Below, piece by piece: positions 1 through 8,659 of a DNA stretch of 16,252 nucleotides. The position numbers were made by a program, and so were the translations under genes. The notes under the pieces are model-generated. The model saw only the letters and a list, made by a program, of their open reading frames with translations, was not told where the DNA came from and ran no database searches. How positions within the stretch are numbered: position 1 is the stretch's first letter; each line of letters opens with the position of its first letter. The DNA lies in contig JBBSUK010000084.1 of assembly GCA_038234975.1 (NCBI GenBank), positions 1 through 16,252 on the forward strand, read 5' to 3'. Origin of the DNA: Schlegelella_A sp038234975 (GTDB taxonomy: Bacteria > Pseudomonadota > Gammaproteobacteria > Burkholderiales > Burkholderiaceae_C).

Positions 1-1
1 C

Positions 2-1171
2 AGGAGCGAGGCGGCGATCGCCGCGCTCGCCGATGCCGGCAGCCTGGTCGCCGCCGCCAGGCGCGTCGATGCGTGGCTGGCCGAGGCCAAGGCATGGGCC
101 GGTTCGAAGGCCGCGTTCGACGCCCTGACATCGTCGAAGCCGGACGAGGCGGCGCTGAAGAAGCTCGCGTCCGCTCCCGGCGGCGCTGCGGTGATGGATG
201 CGATCGTCGCCCGGCTCCCGCCGGAGACCTCCCAGCGGGTGATGAGCGCAGCGTTGAAGGCGCGCTTCGGTTTTCGCGTCAGGAGCCTCGACAAGTCCAA
301 CGACGACGCTGCGAACATGGCCGGCGTGAAAGCCGTCGACGCGTCGCAGCCGAACTCCTCGCTGCAGAAGATCTACGAGGTGCTGTCGAAGACGCCGGTC
401 AGCGTGAAGGGCAAGGTCACCGACGTCATCGACTTCAAGCAGGACGCCGACGGCGCGATGTACGACAACAACAAGAAGATCTACATGTACTGCGGCCGGC
501 CCGACGACGCGACGGCAGGCCAGCAGGAGTTCAGCGTCGAAGGTGCCATCGTCGCGGAGGGCGACGAGGTGTCGGGGGAGTGCAAGCCGGTCGATACCAA
601 GGCGGTCCCGTACTTCGACTTCGCGCTCCTCCACGAAGCGGGTCACGCCGAAGACGACGCGGCCGGCTTCATGAGCAAGCACTTCGGGGCCGCCAACGTC
701 GCCTTCGGCGGCTGGACGGTGGACTCGACGCCTGGTGCGGCGGCCAAGGCGGCCGCTGCGCACTTCCGCTACGACCTCTCCTACGTCCGCGCGATGCTTG
801 CGGCGGCGAAGAGCGCGCCGCCCAAGATCAAGCCGCCGCCGCCCAAGGGCCGCACCGCGCAGGACTGGGAAGCGTCGCGACTGGCAGCGGCCGAATGGTG
901 CCGCGTCGTGCGGGTCGACCAGTCGCTGTGGAACGACGCCAGCCTCGCCAAGAGCGTCGCGATCGACGGTCGCGTCTACCAGGAGGCGTACCCGAACTAC
1001 TGGGTGAGCTACGCCTACGCTGCGCGGGCCAGCGGCATCACGGGCTACCAGTTCCGCTCGCACATGGAATGGTTCGCCGAGCTCTACGCGGCGTACTTCA
1101 GCGGCAAGCTCAAGCCCGAGCACCCCTCCGCGGCGTGGTTGTCCAAGTTCAAGACGCCGCAGCCCGCCTGA
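2..1171 (+). CDS. Zincin-like metallopeptidase domain protein, C-terminal part (5' end off window)
   Basis: The reading frame is open from base 2, so the first 389 visible residues are the C-terminal part of a longer protein; a GTG at 191 lies inside the open frame and has no reason to be the start. Visible residues 1-100 are Ala-rich and helical-looking. Residues 211-215 are HEAGH (HExxH zinc site), followed by AEDDAAG. A second conserved-looking patch, Y349 then E356-W-F-A-E360, lies near the C-terminus. In anthrax lethal factor the zinc ligands are H686, H690 and E735, with Y728 seven residues before E735, inside an EFFAE motif; here Y349 and E356 have the same spacing. I infer a lethal-factor-like (ATLF) zincin fold and peptidase activity on an unknown substrate. 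The segment between the two motifs is long and holds a Pro-rich stretch (about 269-283). No signal peptide can be judged because the N-terminus is missing. A CpXC gene follows 19 bases downstream. The coding frame is certain; the family is inferred from motifs only. Confidence 0.75.
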   Translation, partial: RSEAAIAALADAGSLVAAARRVDAWLAEAKAWAGSKAAFDALTSSKPDEAALKKLASAPGGAAVMDAIVARLPPETSQRVMSAALKARFGFRVRSLDKSNDDAANMAGVKAVDASQPNSSLQKIYEVLSKTPVSVKGKVTDVIDFKQDADGAMYDNNKKIYMYCGRPDDATAGQQEFSVEGAIVAEGDEVSGECKPVDTKAVPYFDFALLHEAGHAEDDAAGFMSKHFGAANVAFGGWTVDSTPGAAAKAAAAHFRYDLSYVRAMLAAAKSAPPKIKPPPPKGRTAQDWEASRLAAAEWCRVVRVDQSLWNDASLAKSVAIDGRVYQEAYPNYWVSYAYAARASGITGYQFRSHMEWFAELYAAYFSGKLKPEHPSAAWLSKFKTPQPA

Positions 1172-1190
1172 CCCCGGAACGAAGACGCCC

Positions 1191-1886
1191 ATGTCCATCT
1201 TCACCGACGTGACGCTCGCCTGCCCGGTCTGCGGTCGCGAGGCGCGATTCCCGGCCGTGCGCAGCGTCAACGCCGACCGGCGCGCCGACCTCCGAGCGGC
1301 GATCCTCGACGGCTCGTTCCAGCGCACGACCTGCGTCGAGTGCACGACGACGTTCCGGCTCGAGCCCGAGCTCTCGTTCATCAACGCCGATCGCGGCACC
1401 TGGATCGCCGCGCGGCCGCTGACCCGCCTGGCCGACTGGCCCGAGCAGGAACGCGAAGCCGCCGAGGCGTTCGAGCGGGTCTACGGCGCGACGGCCTCGC
1501 CCGTGGTGCAGGCGATCGGCCGATCGGTGCGGCCGCGCGTCACGTTCGGCTGGGCCGCGCTGCGCGAGAAGCTGGTGATCGACGCGCAGCGGCTCGACGA
1601 CGTGACGGTCGAGCTGGCGAAGGCGGCGGTGCTGCGCCTGTCGCCGGACGCGCCGATCGCGCGCGGCCACGAGATGCGCCTGGTCGGCGTCGACGCGGAC
1701 GACGGCGCACTGCTCCTGGCCTGGCTGCACGCGGCCAGCGAGGCGGTGGACGAACGCAAGCGCTACTCCCGAGACGGCTACGACGCCATCGCCGCCGATG
1801 CCGACGGCGAGTGGTCCGACCTGCGCCGCGAACTGACGGCCGGACCCTTCGTCGACCTCGGACGCCTGACGCTGGCCGATTCCTGA
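1191..1886 (+). CDS. CpXC-domain zinc-ribbon protein
   Basis: A 231-residue protein starting at the ATG at 1191, 19 bases after the stop of the zincin gene, so the two are probably co-transcribed. The N-terminus carries C11-P-V-C14 and C48-V-E-C51, two CxxC pairs about 34 residues apart that would form a zinc ribbon. The CPxC knuckle followed by a second knuckle and then 'FRLEPELSFIN' fits the CpXC family (PF14353), whose function is not known. The remaining 170 residues are mixed helix and strand without recognisable catalytic motifs, signal peptide or membrane segment, so the protein is probably cytoplasmic. The ribosome binding site is weak (GGAACGAAG region just upstream). Given its place directly behind a possible toxin-like peptidase, it could be an immunity, chaperone or adaptor protein; this is inference from position only. 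Confidence 0.8.
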   Translation: MSIFTDVTLACPVCGREARFPAVRSVNADRRADLRAAILDGSFQRTTCVECTTTFRLEPELSFINADRGTWIAARPLTRLADWPEQEREAAEAFERVYGATASPVVQAIGRSVRPRVTFGWAALREKLVIDAQRLDDVTVELAKAAVLRLSPDAPIARGHEMRLVGVDADDGALLLAWLHAASEAVDERKRYSRDGYDAIAADADGEWSDLRRELTAGPFVDLGRLTLADS

Positions 1887-1893
1887 GCGACCC

Positions 1894-1915
1894 GCGGCCG
1901 GTATCATGCGGCCGC
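1894..1915. repeat. Inverted repeat between the CpXC gene and smc
   Basis: GCGGCCG at 1894-1900 and CGGCCGC at 1909-1915 are perfect 7-base arms around an 8-base loop, beginning 7 bases after the CpXC stop. No T-run follows, so it is not a textbook intrinsic terminator. It may still help end the upstream transcript or protect its 3' end. Confidence 0.4.
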
Positions 1916-1986
1916 CCGAGCAGCGTCGCGCGCCGCAGGTTCTGGCATTCGAATCGAAGACCTGGCTACCGCCCCCGCCTGATTCC

Positions 1987-4900
1987 ATGCGCCTCCACTC
2001 GATCCGGCTCTCGGGCTTCAAGTCGTTCGTCGAGCCGACCACGCTGCAACTTCCGGGGCAGCTCGTCGGCGTCGTCGGCCCCAACGGCTGCGGCAAGTCC
2101 AACATCATCGACGCCGTTCGCTGGGTGCTCGGCGAGAGCAAGGCGAGCGAGCTGCGCGGCGAGTCGATGCAGGACGTGATCTTCAACGGCTCGGGGCTGC
2201 GCAAGCCTGCCGGCCGGGCCAGCGTCGAGCTCGTCTTCGACAACGCCGACGGTCGTGCCGGTGGCGCATGGAACCGCTACGCCGAGATCGCCGTCAAGCG
2301 GGTCCTGACGCGCGACGGCGGGAGCACGTACCACATCAACTCGCAGCCGGTGCGCCGACGCGACGTGCAGGACGTGTTCCTCGGCACCGGCCTCGGGCCG
2401 CGCGCCTACGCGATCATCGGCCAGGGCACGATCTCGCGGATCATCGAGAGCAAGCCCGAGGAGCTGCGGCTCTTTCTCGAGGAGGCAGCCGGCGTCTCCA
2501 AGTACAAGGAGCGTCGCCGCGAGACCGAGAACCGGCTGAAGGACACGCGCGAGAACCTGACCCGGGTCGAGGACATCCTGCGCGAGCTGACGAGCAACCT
2601 CGACAAGCTGGAGTCGCAGGCCGAGGTCGCGAGCCGCTACCGCGCACTGCAGCAGGACGCGGTGACGAAGCAGCACCAGCTCTGGTTCCTCAAGCACCGC
2701 GACGCCGCACGCGAGGAAGCCCGTGTGCGCGACGGCGTCGTGGCCGCGGAAACGGCGCTCGAATCGCGCATCGCCGAACTGCGCCGCGCCGAGGCCGAGG
2801 TCGAATCGATCCGCCAGTCGCACTATGCCGCCAACGATGCGCTGCACGCCGCGCAGGGCGCGCTGAACGAGGCGGCGCTCGGCGTCAGTCGCATCGAGGA
2901 GCGCATCCGATATGTGGGGCAGGGCCGCGAGCGGATCGGCCGTCAGCGGGCCGACCTCGAAGGCCAGCGCGCCGGCTGGGAGGACCGCGAGCGCGGGGCG
3001 CGACACGATCTCGCGCAGGCCGAGGACGGCATCGTCGGCGCCGACAGGTCGCTGGCGTTGCACGAGGCCGAGGTGGCGGCGCATGCGACGACCGCCGAGG
3101 CAGCCGAAGCCAGACGCCGCGACGCGCGCGTCGCCAGCGATGCGCAGCGCGAGGTCGCCGGAGCGGTGCAGCAGCAGATCCAGGTCGCGGCGGCAGAGAT
3201 GCGCGGCGTCGACGAGCGCCTGCGCGACGCAGAAGCGCGCCTTGAGCGGCTGACCCTGGAAAGCAGCGGCCTCGAGCACGTCGACCCGGCCTTGCTCGAA
3301 GCGTCGCGGGGTCAGGCCGCGAGCAGCGACGAGGCGCAACGCACCGCCGAGCGGGCGGTGCACGACGCCGAATCGGGCCTTCCCGCACTCGACGACGAAC
3401 GCCGCGCCGCCCAGCAGGCGGCCAACGACGAGGCGCGTCGGCACGGCGAACTGTCGGCGCGGCTCGACGCGCTGAAGGCGCTGCAGGACAAGGTCGAGAT
3501 CGAGAGCAAGGTCCAGCCCTGGTTGGCGCGACACGGTCTCGAGTCGCTGCAGGGCCTGTGGCGCCGTGTCCGCATCGATGCCGGCTGGGAGCCGGCGCTG
3601 GAGGCGGCACTGCGCGAGCGGCTCAACGCCATCGAGGTCGGCCGGCTCGACACGGTGCGTGCCTTCGCGACCGACCCGCCGCCTTCGCGGCTGGCGTTCT
3701 TCACCGCACCCGACGCCGCCAAGCCCGACCCGCACCGCACGCTGCCGCGCCTGGCCGAGAAGCTGCACCTCGGCGACGCCGGCCTGCAGGCACTGCTCGG
3801 CGACTGGCTCGAAGGCGTCTACACCGCCGACGATCTCGACGCCGCGCTCGCCGCGCGGTCCAGGCTCACCCACGGCGAGATCGTGATGACACCGGCCGGC
3901 CACGCCGTGAGTTCGTACGCCGTCAGCTTCTACGCGCCCGATTCCGAGCAGGCGGGCATGTTGCAGCGCGCCCAGGAGATCGAGAACCTCGACAAGGCGG
4001 CGCGGGCGCAGTCGCACGTGGCCGACGCGGCCCGAGCGACGCTCGTTCGCGCCGAGGCCGACCACCAGTCCGGCGGTGAGCGCATCGGCAAGGCGAGGCA
4101 GGCAGCGGCGGCGGCGCAGTCGCAGGCGCACCGGGCGCAGGTCGAGCTGCTGCGGCTGACCACGCTCGCCGAGCGCACGGGGCTGCGCCGCGGCCAGCTC
4201 GACAACGAGCGCGCGGCGCTCGACGCCGAGACCGAGGCGCTGACGCAGCGGCGAATCGCCGGCGAGGCGCTGTTCGAGTCGCTCGACGTCGAGCTCGGCA
4301 CCGCACAGGAACGGCACGCGTCGCTCGACGACGGCGCGCGCGAGGCCGAGGCTGCGCTCGCCGCCGCGCGAGACGCCGGCCGCGCGCTCGAGCGCGCGCA
4401 CCAGGAGGCGCAGTTTCACAAGCGCTCGCTGGTCGCACGTCGCGACGAACTGGCGCGCGCCATCGAGACGGCGCAGCAGCAGATCGCCAAGGCGCGCGAC
4501 GCCGACGCGGCGCTCTCGGCCGAGCTCGAAGGCCTCGTCGACACCGATGCCGACGCGAGCCTGCAGGCGGCGCTCGGCGAGAAGCTGGCCCGCGAATCGA
4601 CGCTCGGCGAGCGGCGCAGCGTCTACGACGACCTGGCGCTGCGCCTGCGCGCCGCCGACGAGGGCCGCCTCGGCCACGAGCAGGCGCTGCAACCGATGCG
4701 CGACCGGCTCGGCGCGCTCCGGCTCGAGGAACAGGCGGCTCGCCTCGGCGGCGCCCAGTACCTCGAGCAGCTCGAGCAGGCCGGCGCCGACCGCGACGCG
4801 ATCGGCCGCGGCATCGAGGAAGGAGGCGTCAAGCTGGCAGGCCTGCAGGGCAGGGTCGACGCATTGAACCGCGAGATCGAGTCGCTCGGCGCCGTCAACC

Positions 4901-5502
4901 TCGCGGCGCTCGAGGAGCTCACCGTGGCGCGCGACCGCAAGGGCTTCCTCGACGCGCAGAACGCCGACCTCGGCGAGGCGATGCGCACGCTCGAAGACGC
5001 GATCCGCACCATCGACCTCGAGACCCGCGAGTTGCTCATGACGACATTCGAGCAGGTCAACGGCCACTTCGGCCGCATGTTCCCCACGCTGTTCGGCGGC
5101 GGCATGGCGAAGCTGGTGATGACCGGCGACGAGATCCTCGATGCCGGCGTGCAGGTGATGGCGCAGCCGCCGGGCAAGAAGAACAGCTCGATCCACCTGC
5201 TCTCGGGCGGCGAGAAGGCGTTGACGGCGATCGCCCTCGTGTTCGCGATCTTCCAGTTGAACCCGGCGCCGTTCTGCCTGCTCGACGAGGTCGACGCGCC
5301 GCTCGACGACGCCAACACCGAGCGCTACGCCAAGCTGGTCACCGAGATGGCGCAGGTGACGCAATTCCTCTTCATCAGCCACAACCGCATCGCCATGGAG
5401 ATGGCGGAGCAGCTGATCGGCGTGACGATGCAGGAGCAGGGCGTTTCGCGCATCGTCGCGGTCGACATGCCGGGTGCTGTGCGGATGGCGCAAGCCGCGT
5501 GA
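1987..5502 (+). CDS. smc: Chromosome segregation protein SMC
   Basis: Full-length 1171-residue SMC ATPase, which works with ScpA and ScpB as condensin to compact and segregate the chromosome. The start was set at the ATG at 1987 because the protein then begins MRLHSIRLSGFKSFVEPT, the family's standard N-terminus; an in-frame ATG at 1906 would add 27 uncharacteristic residues. Walker A is GPNGCGKSN (31-39). A Q-loop segment (YAIIGQGTISRI) follows around 140-150. Long coiled coils run roughly 165-500 and 680-1020. The hinge lies at about 515-660. The signature LSGGEKA is at 1072-1078 and Walker B is CLLDEVDAP, with D1100 and catalytic E1101. All ATPase motifs look intact. The hinge is poor in the Gly-Gly pattern seen in many SMCs. 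No clear Shine-Dalgarno precedes the start. Its stop overlaps the zipA-like start, suggesting translational coupling. Confidence 0.97.
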   Translation: MRLHSIRLSGFKSFVEPTTLQLPGQLVGVVGPNGCGKSNIIDAVRWVLGESKASELRGESMQDVIFNGSGLRKPAGRASVELVFDNADGRAGGAWNRYAEIAVKRVLTRDGGSTYHINSQPVRRRDVQDVFLGTGLGPRAYAIIGQGTISRIIESKPEELRLFLEEAAGVSKYKERRRETENRLKDTRENLTRVEDILRELTSNLDKLESQAEVASRYRALQQDAVTKQHQLWFLKHRDAAREEARVRDGVVAAETALESRIAELRRAEAEVESIRQSHYAANDALHAAQGALNEAALGVSRIEERIRYVGQGRERIGRQRADLEGQRAGWEDRERGARHDLAQAEDGIVGADRSLALHEAEVAAHATTAEAAEARRRDARVASDAQREVAGAVQQQIQVAAAEMRGVDERLRDAEARLERLTLESSGLEHVDPALLEASRGQAASSDEAQRTAERAVHDAESGLPALDDERRAAQQAANDEARRHGELSARLDALKALQDKVEIESKVQPWLARHGLESLQGLWRRVRIDAGWEPALEAALRERLNAIEVGRLDTVRAFATDPPPSRLAFFTAPDAAKPDPHRTLPRLAEKLHLGDAGLQALLGDWLEGVYTADDLDAALAARSRLTHGEIVMTPAGHAVSSYAVSFYAPDSEQAGMLQRAQEIENLDKAARAQSHVADAARATLVRAEADHQSGGERIGKARQAAAAAQSQAHRAQVELLRLTTLAERTGLRRGQLDNERAALDAETEALTQRRIAGEALFESLDVELGTAQERHASLDDGAREAEAALAAARDAGRALERAHQEAQFHKRSLVARRDELARAIETAQQQIAKARDADAALSAELEGLVDTDADASLQAALGEKLARESTLGERRSVYDDLALRLRAADEGRLGHEQALQPMRDRLGALRLEEQAARLGGAQYLEQLEQAGADRDAIGRGIEEGGVKLAGLQGRVDALNREIESLGAVNLAALEELTVARDRKGFLDAQNADLGEAMRTLEDAIRTIDLETRELLMTTFEQVNGHFGRMFPTLFGGGMAKLVMTGDEILDAGVQVMAQPPGKKNSSIHLLSGGEKALTAIALVFAIFQLNPAPFCLLDEVDAPLDDANTERYAKLVTEMAQVTQFLFISHNRIAMEMAEQLIGVTMQEQGVSRIVAVDMPGAVRMAQAA

Positions 5503-6575
5503 GCACGCTTACCGTCGCGCTGGCCTCGCTCGGCGGCGTCGTGCTCGCGGGCGTCATCGCGCATGGCGCGTGGCAGGCGCGCAGAGCGGGGCCGCGCAAG
5601 GCGAGCGGGCTGCGCGAGGAGCCGGTCGCGTCGGAGCGGCTCGAGCCGGGCGGCGGCACCGGCAGCGCCGATGTCGACGGGTACGGCGAGGCAGACCCGG
5701 TCCTGACGCTCGACGGGGCGCCCGTCATCACGCGCCGCCTCGCGCGCCGCAGCGTGCCCGCGCTCGATCCGCTCATCGACGCCTACGCCACCTTCCAGCT
5801 CGATCAACCGCTCGGCGGCGACGCGATCGCGCCGCACCTGCCGTCGAAACGGCACGCCGGCAGCAAGGCGGTGCTCGTCGAGGGGCTCGACGCGGGCACG
5901 CAGCAATGGGAGCCGGTCCAGCCCGACCACCGCTACGCCGAGCTGCAGGCGGGCGTGCAGCTCGCCAGCCGCACCGGGCCGCTCAACGAGATCGAGTACT
6001 CCGAGTTCGTGCAGCGCTTTCAGGGCGTCGCCGAAACGATCGGCGCATCGGCCGAGTTCCCCGACATGCTCGAGGTGATGGCACGTGCCCGCGAGCTCGA
6101 TTCGTTCGCCGGCCAGCACGACGCGCAGCTCGCCGTGCACCTGAAGGCGCGCGGCGCAGCGTGGAGCGTCGGCTACATCCAGCAGCACGCGCGGCAGCAC
6201 GGCTTCGTCGCCGGCGTCGTCGCCGGCCGGCTGGTGCAGGCCGCGGCGGAGGAGGGCGATCCGCCGGTGCTCACCCTCACCTTCGACCCGCAGGCCGCGC
6301 TTGCCGACGAGCCCGACCGCGCTGCGGTTCGCGATGTGACCCTCGCCTTCGACGTGCCGCAGACCGGCCCTGCGCTGCGGCCTTTTTCGGCCTGGCAACA
6401 GGCGGCGCTGGCGCTCGCCGCCGACATGGACGCCGAGCTCGTCGACGACGAAGGACGGGTGCTCGCGCCGGCCAGCTTCGAGTCGATCGGCCACGAGCTC
6501 GACAAGCTGTACGCCACGCTCGCCGAGCACGACCTCGCCGCCGGCTCGCCCGCGGCCCGACGCCTCTTCAGCTGA
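5499..6575 (+). CDS. zipA: ZipA-like cell division protein
   Basis: A 358-residue protein that should tether FtsZ to the inner membrane at the division site. It starts at the GTG at 5499, whose bases form a GTGA overlap with the smc stop. Residues 4-26 are a single N-terminal membrane helix with a basic stretch (QARRAGPRK) after it, giving an N-out, C-in bitopic protein as in ZipA. A variable linker follows. The last 115 residues match the FtsZ-binding domain pattern: hydrophobic strands, 'FSAWQQAALALAADMDAELVDD', then 'IGHELDKLYATLAEHDLAAGSPAARRLFS', where the GSxAxRLFS ending is typical. Compared with the gamma-proteobacterial protein the linker lacks an obvious Pro/Gln-rich tract. Position between smc and ligA matches the usual Burkholderiales arrangement. 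The family is likely; the degree of functional equivalence to E. coli ZipA is not established by the sequence. Confidence 0.88.
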   Translation: MSTLTVALASLGGVVLAGVIAHGAWQARRAGPRKASGLREEPVASERLEPGGGTGSADVDGYGEADPVLTLDGAPVITRRLARRSVPALDPLIDAYATFQLDQPLGGDAIAPHLPSKRHAGSKAVLVEGLDAGTQQWEPVQPDHRYAELQAGVQLASRTGPLNEIEYSEFVQRFQGVAETIGASAEFPDMLEVMARARELDSFAGQHDAQLAVHLKARGAAWSVGYIQQHARQHGFVAGVVAGRLVQAAAEEGDPPVLTLTFDPQAALADEPDRAAVRDVTLAFDVPQTGPALRPFSAWQQAALALAADMDAELVDDEGRVLAPASFESIGHELDKLYATLAEHDLAAGSPAARRLFS

Positions 6576-6595
6576 GCGGCCGGGTCGCGCCGCCG

Positions 6596-8659
6596 ATGGC
6601 TCCGACGACGCCCGACCCATCCGGACGTGCCACGGTGCTGCGGTCGGCGCTCGCCCAGCACGCCCATGCGTACTACGTGCTCGACGCGCCGACGGTCCCC
6701 GACGCCGACTACGACGCGCTGTTCCAGGAGCTGCAGGCGATCGAGGCGGCCCACCCCGACCTGATCACCGCCGACTCGCCGACGCAGCGCGTGATCGGCG
6801 CCGTGCTGACGGGCCTGGAGCCGGTGCGACACGCCGTGCCGATGCTGTCGATCGACACCGAAACCGACACCACGGCTGCCGGCGCCGAGCGTTTCGACAC
6901 GCGGATCAGGCGCCAGCTCGAACTCGGCGAAGACGATCCGCCGGTCGTCTACACCGCGGAGATGAAGTTCGACGGCCTCGCCATCAACCTGCGCTACGAG
7001 CGCGGCGTGCTCGTCCAGGGGGCAACACGCGGCGACGGCGAGACCGGGGAAGACGTGACCCACACGGTCGGCACGATCCGCGACGTGCCGCGGCGGCTGA
7101 AGGGGATCGACGCCGAGGTGCTCGAGGTCCGCGGCGAGGTCTTCATGCGGCGCGACGATTTCGACGCCCTCAACGAGCGCCAGCGCAAGCGGATCGAGGC
7201 GGGTGCGAAGCACGAGAAGACCTTCGTCAACCCGCGCAACGCCGCCGCCGGCGCGGTGCGTCAGCTCGATGCGAGCGGCGCCACGAAGAAGCCGCTCAGC
7301 TTCTTCGCCTACGGCCTCGGCGAGGTGCGCGGCTGGGCGGTGCCGCCGACGCAGCGCGCGCTCCTCGTCGCCTTCGCGGCGATGGGGCTGCCGGCGAGTC
7401 CCGGCCACGAACGGGTCGAGGGCGTGGCCGGGCTCGTCGCCTTCCACGACCGCATCGCCGCGGCGCGCACCGCGCTGTCCTACGACATCGACGGCGTCGT
7501 CTACAAGGTCGACGACCGTGCGCTGCAGGAGCGGCTCGGGTTCAAGTCGCGCGAGCCGCGCTGGGCGGTGGCGCAGAAGTACCCTGCGCAGGAGAAGACG
7601 ACGACCCTGCGCGCCATCGAGGTCCAGGTCGGGCGCACCGGCAAGTTGACGCCGGTGGCCAAGCTCGAGCCGGTGTTCGTCGGCGGCACGACCGTCTCGA
7701 ATGCGACGCTGCACAACGTGTTCGAGGTGCGGCGCAAGGGCGTGCGCGTCGGCGACGCCGTCGTCATCCGCCGCGCTGGCGACGTGATCCCCGAAGTGGC
7801 GGGTCGCGTGCCGGTCGATCGCCCGCGCTACGTCCGCAATTTCCGCATGCCGGCGGCCTGCCCGGTATGCGGCAGCGCCGTCGTCCGCGAGCGCGGCGGC
7901 GTCGACCATCGATGCAGCGGCGGGCTCGTCTGCGCGGCGCAGCGCAAGTTCGCGATCCTCCACTTCGCCGGCCGCCGCGCCCTCGACATCGAGGGCCTGG
8001 GCGAAAGGATCGTCGACCAGCTTGTCGACGGCGGGCTCGTCGAGACGCTCCCCGATCTCTACTCGCTGACGCAGGGCCAGCTCGAATCGCTCGAGCGCAT
8101 GGGCGACAAGAGCGCTGCCAACCTCGTGGCGAGCATCGAGGGCAGCAAGCGGACGACGCTGTCGCGTTTCCTCCATGCGCTCGGCATCCGCCACGTGGGC
8201 GAGTCGACGGCGAAGGACCTGGCGCGTCATTTCGGCGGTCTCGAACGGCTGATGAACGCCACGCCGGAGCAACTGCTCCAGGTGCCCGACGTCGGCCTGG
8301 TGGTGGCCGAGAGCGCGCACCGCTTCCTCGCCGAACCGCACAACGTGGCCGTGATCGGCCGACTGGTCGCGGCGGGAATCGCGTGGGACGAGCAGCCAGG
8401 CGTCGAGTCGGAAGCGCCGAAGCCGCTCGCCGGCAAGACCTTCGTCCTCACGGGCACGCTGCCGACGCTGACCCGGGACGATGCCAAGGAGATGATCGAA
8501 TCGCTCGGCGGCAAGGTCGCAGGATCGGTGTCGAGGAAGACGGACTGGGTGGTCGCGGGCGCCGAGGCGGGATCGAAGCTCGCGAAGGCAGAGGCACTCG
8601 GCGTCGCGGCACTCGACGAGGCCGGACTGCTCGCGCTGCTCGACGGGAAGGGCCGATGA
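6596..8659 (+). CDS. ligA: NAD-dependent DNA ligase LigA
   Basis: A 687-residue replicative DNA ligase that seals nicks using NAD+, joining Okazaki fragments and repair patches. The ATG at 6596, 20 bases after the zipA-like stop, was chosen because it gives the family's normal length and places the Ia domain (YYVLDAPTVPDADYDALF) near the N-terminus; the frame stays open upstream without family similarity. The adenylated lysine is K124 in MKFDGLAINL. The region before it reads PMLSIDTETDTTAAGAERFD, the longer betaproteobacterial form. The OB fold is followed by a four-cysteine zinc finger (C422, C425, C440, C446), helix-hairpin-helix repeats at about 455-590, and a C-terminal BRCT domain from about 610 (LAGKTFVLTGTLPTLTRDDA). 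All expected domains are present. Its stop overlaps the start of the Nudix gene. Confidence 0.97.
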   Translation: MAPTTPDPSGRATVLRSALAQHAHAYYVLDAPTVPDADYDALFQELQAIEAAHPDLITADSPTQRVIGAVLTGLEPVRHAVPMLSIDTETDTTAAGAERFDTRIRRQLELGEDDPPVVYTAEMKFDGLAINLRYERGVLVQGATRGDGETGEDVTHTVGTIRDVPRRLKGIDAEVLEVRGEVFMRRDDFDALNERQRKRIEAGAKHEKTFVNPRNAAAGAVRQLDASGATKKPLSFFAYGLGEVRGWAVPPTQRALLVAFAAMGLPASPGHERVEGVAGLVAFHDRIAAARTALSYDIDGVVYKVDDRALQERLGFKSREPRWAVAQKYPAQEKTTTLRAIEVQVGRTGKLTPVAKLEPVFVGGTTVSNATLHNVFEVRRKGVRVGDAVVIRRAGDVIPEVAGRVPVDRPRYVRNFRMPAACPVCGSAVVRERGGVDHRCSGGLVCAAQRKFAILHFAGRRALDIEGLGERIVDQLVDGGLVETLPDLYSLTQGQLESLERMGDKSAANLVASIEGSKRTTLSRFLHALGIRHVGESTAKDLARHFGGLERLMNATPEQLLQVPDVGLVVAESAHRFLAEPHNVAVIGRLVAAGIAWDEQPGVESEAPKPLAGKTFVLTGTLPTLTRDDAKEMIESLGGKVAGSVSRKTDWVVAGAEAGSKLAKAEALGVAALDEAGLLALLDGKGR

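Noticed and set aside
191..1171. GTG at 191 as the start of the zincin gene
   Set aside because: The same frame is open with plausible protein sequence back to base 2, so the gene is better read as entering from the left edge.
1940..1968. Possible sigma-70 promoter before smc (TTCTGG, 17-base spacer, TGGCTA)
   Set aside because: Both boxes match consensus poorly and such matches arise by chance in this composition.
1906..1986. N-terminal extension of SMC from the ATG at 1906
   Set aside because: The 27 extra residues are Pro/Arg-rich and unlike the family, while the ATG at 1987 gives the standard SMC N-terminus.
1966..5493. A 1175-codon open frame antisense to the whole of smc
   Set aside because: The translation is low-complexity Arg/Ala/Leu/Val-rich with no domain pattern. 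In very GC-rich genes the antisense frame often lacks stops, and the sense frame is an unmistakable SMC.
6173..8341. 722-codon minus-strand frame opposite zipA and ligA
   Set aside because: It spans two clearly recognised genes on the opposite strand and shows no family motif.
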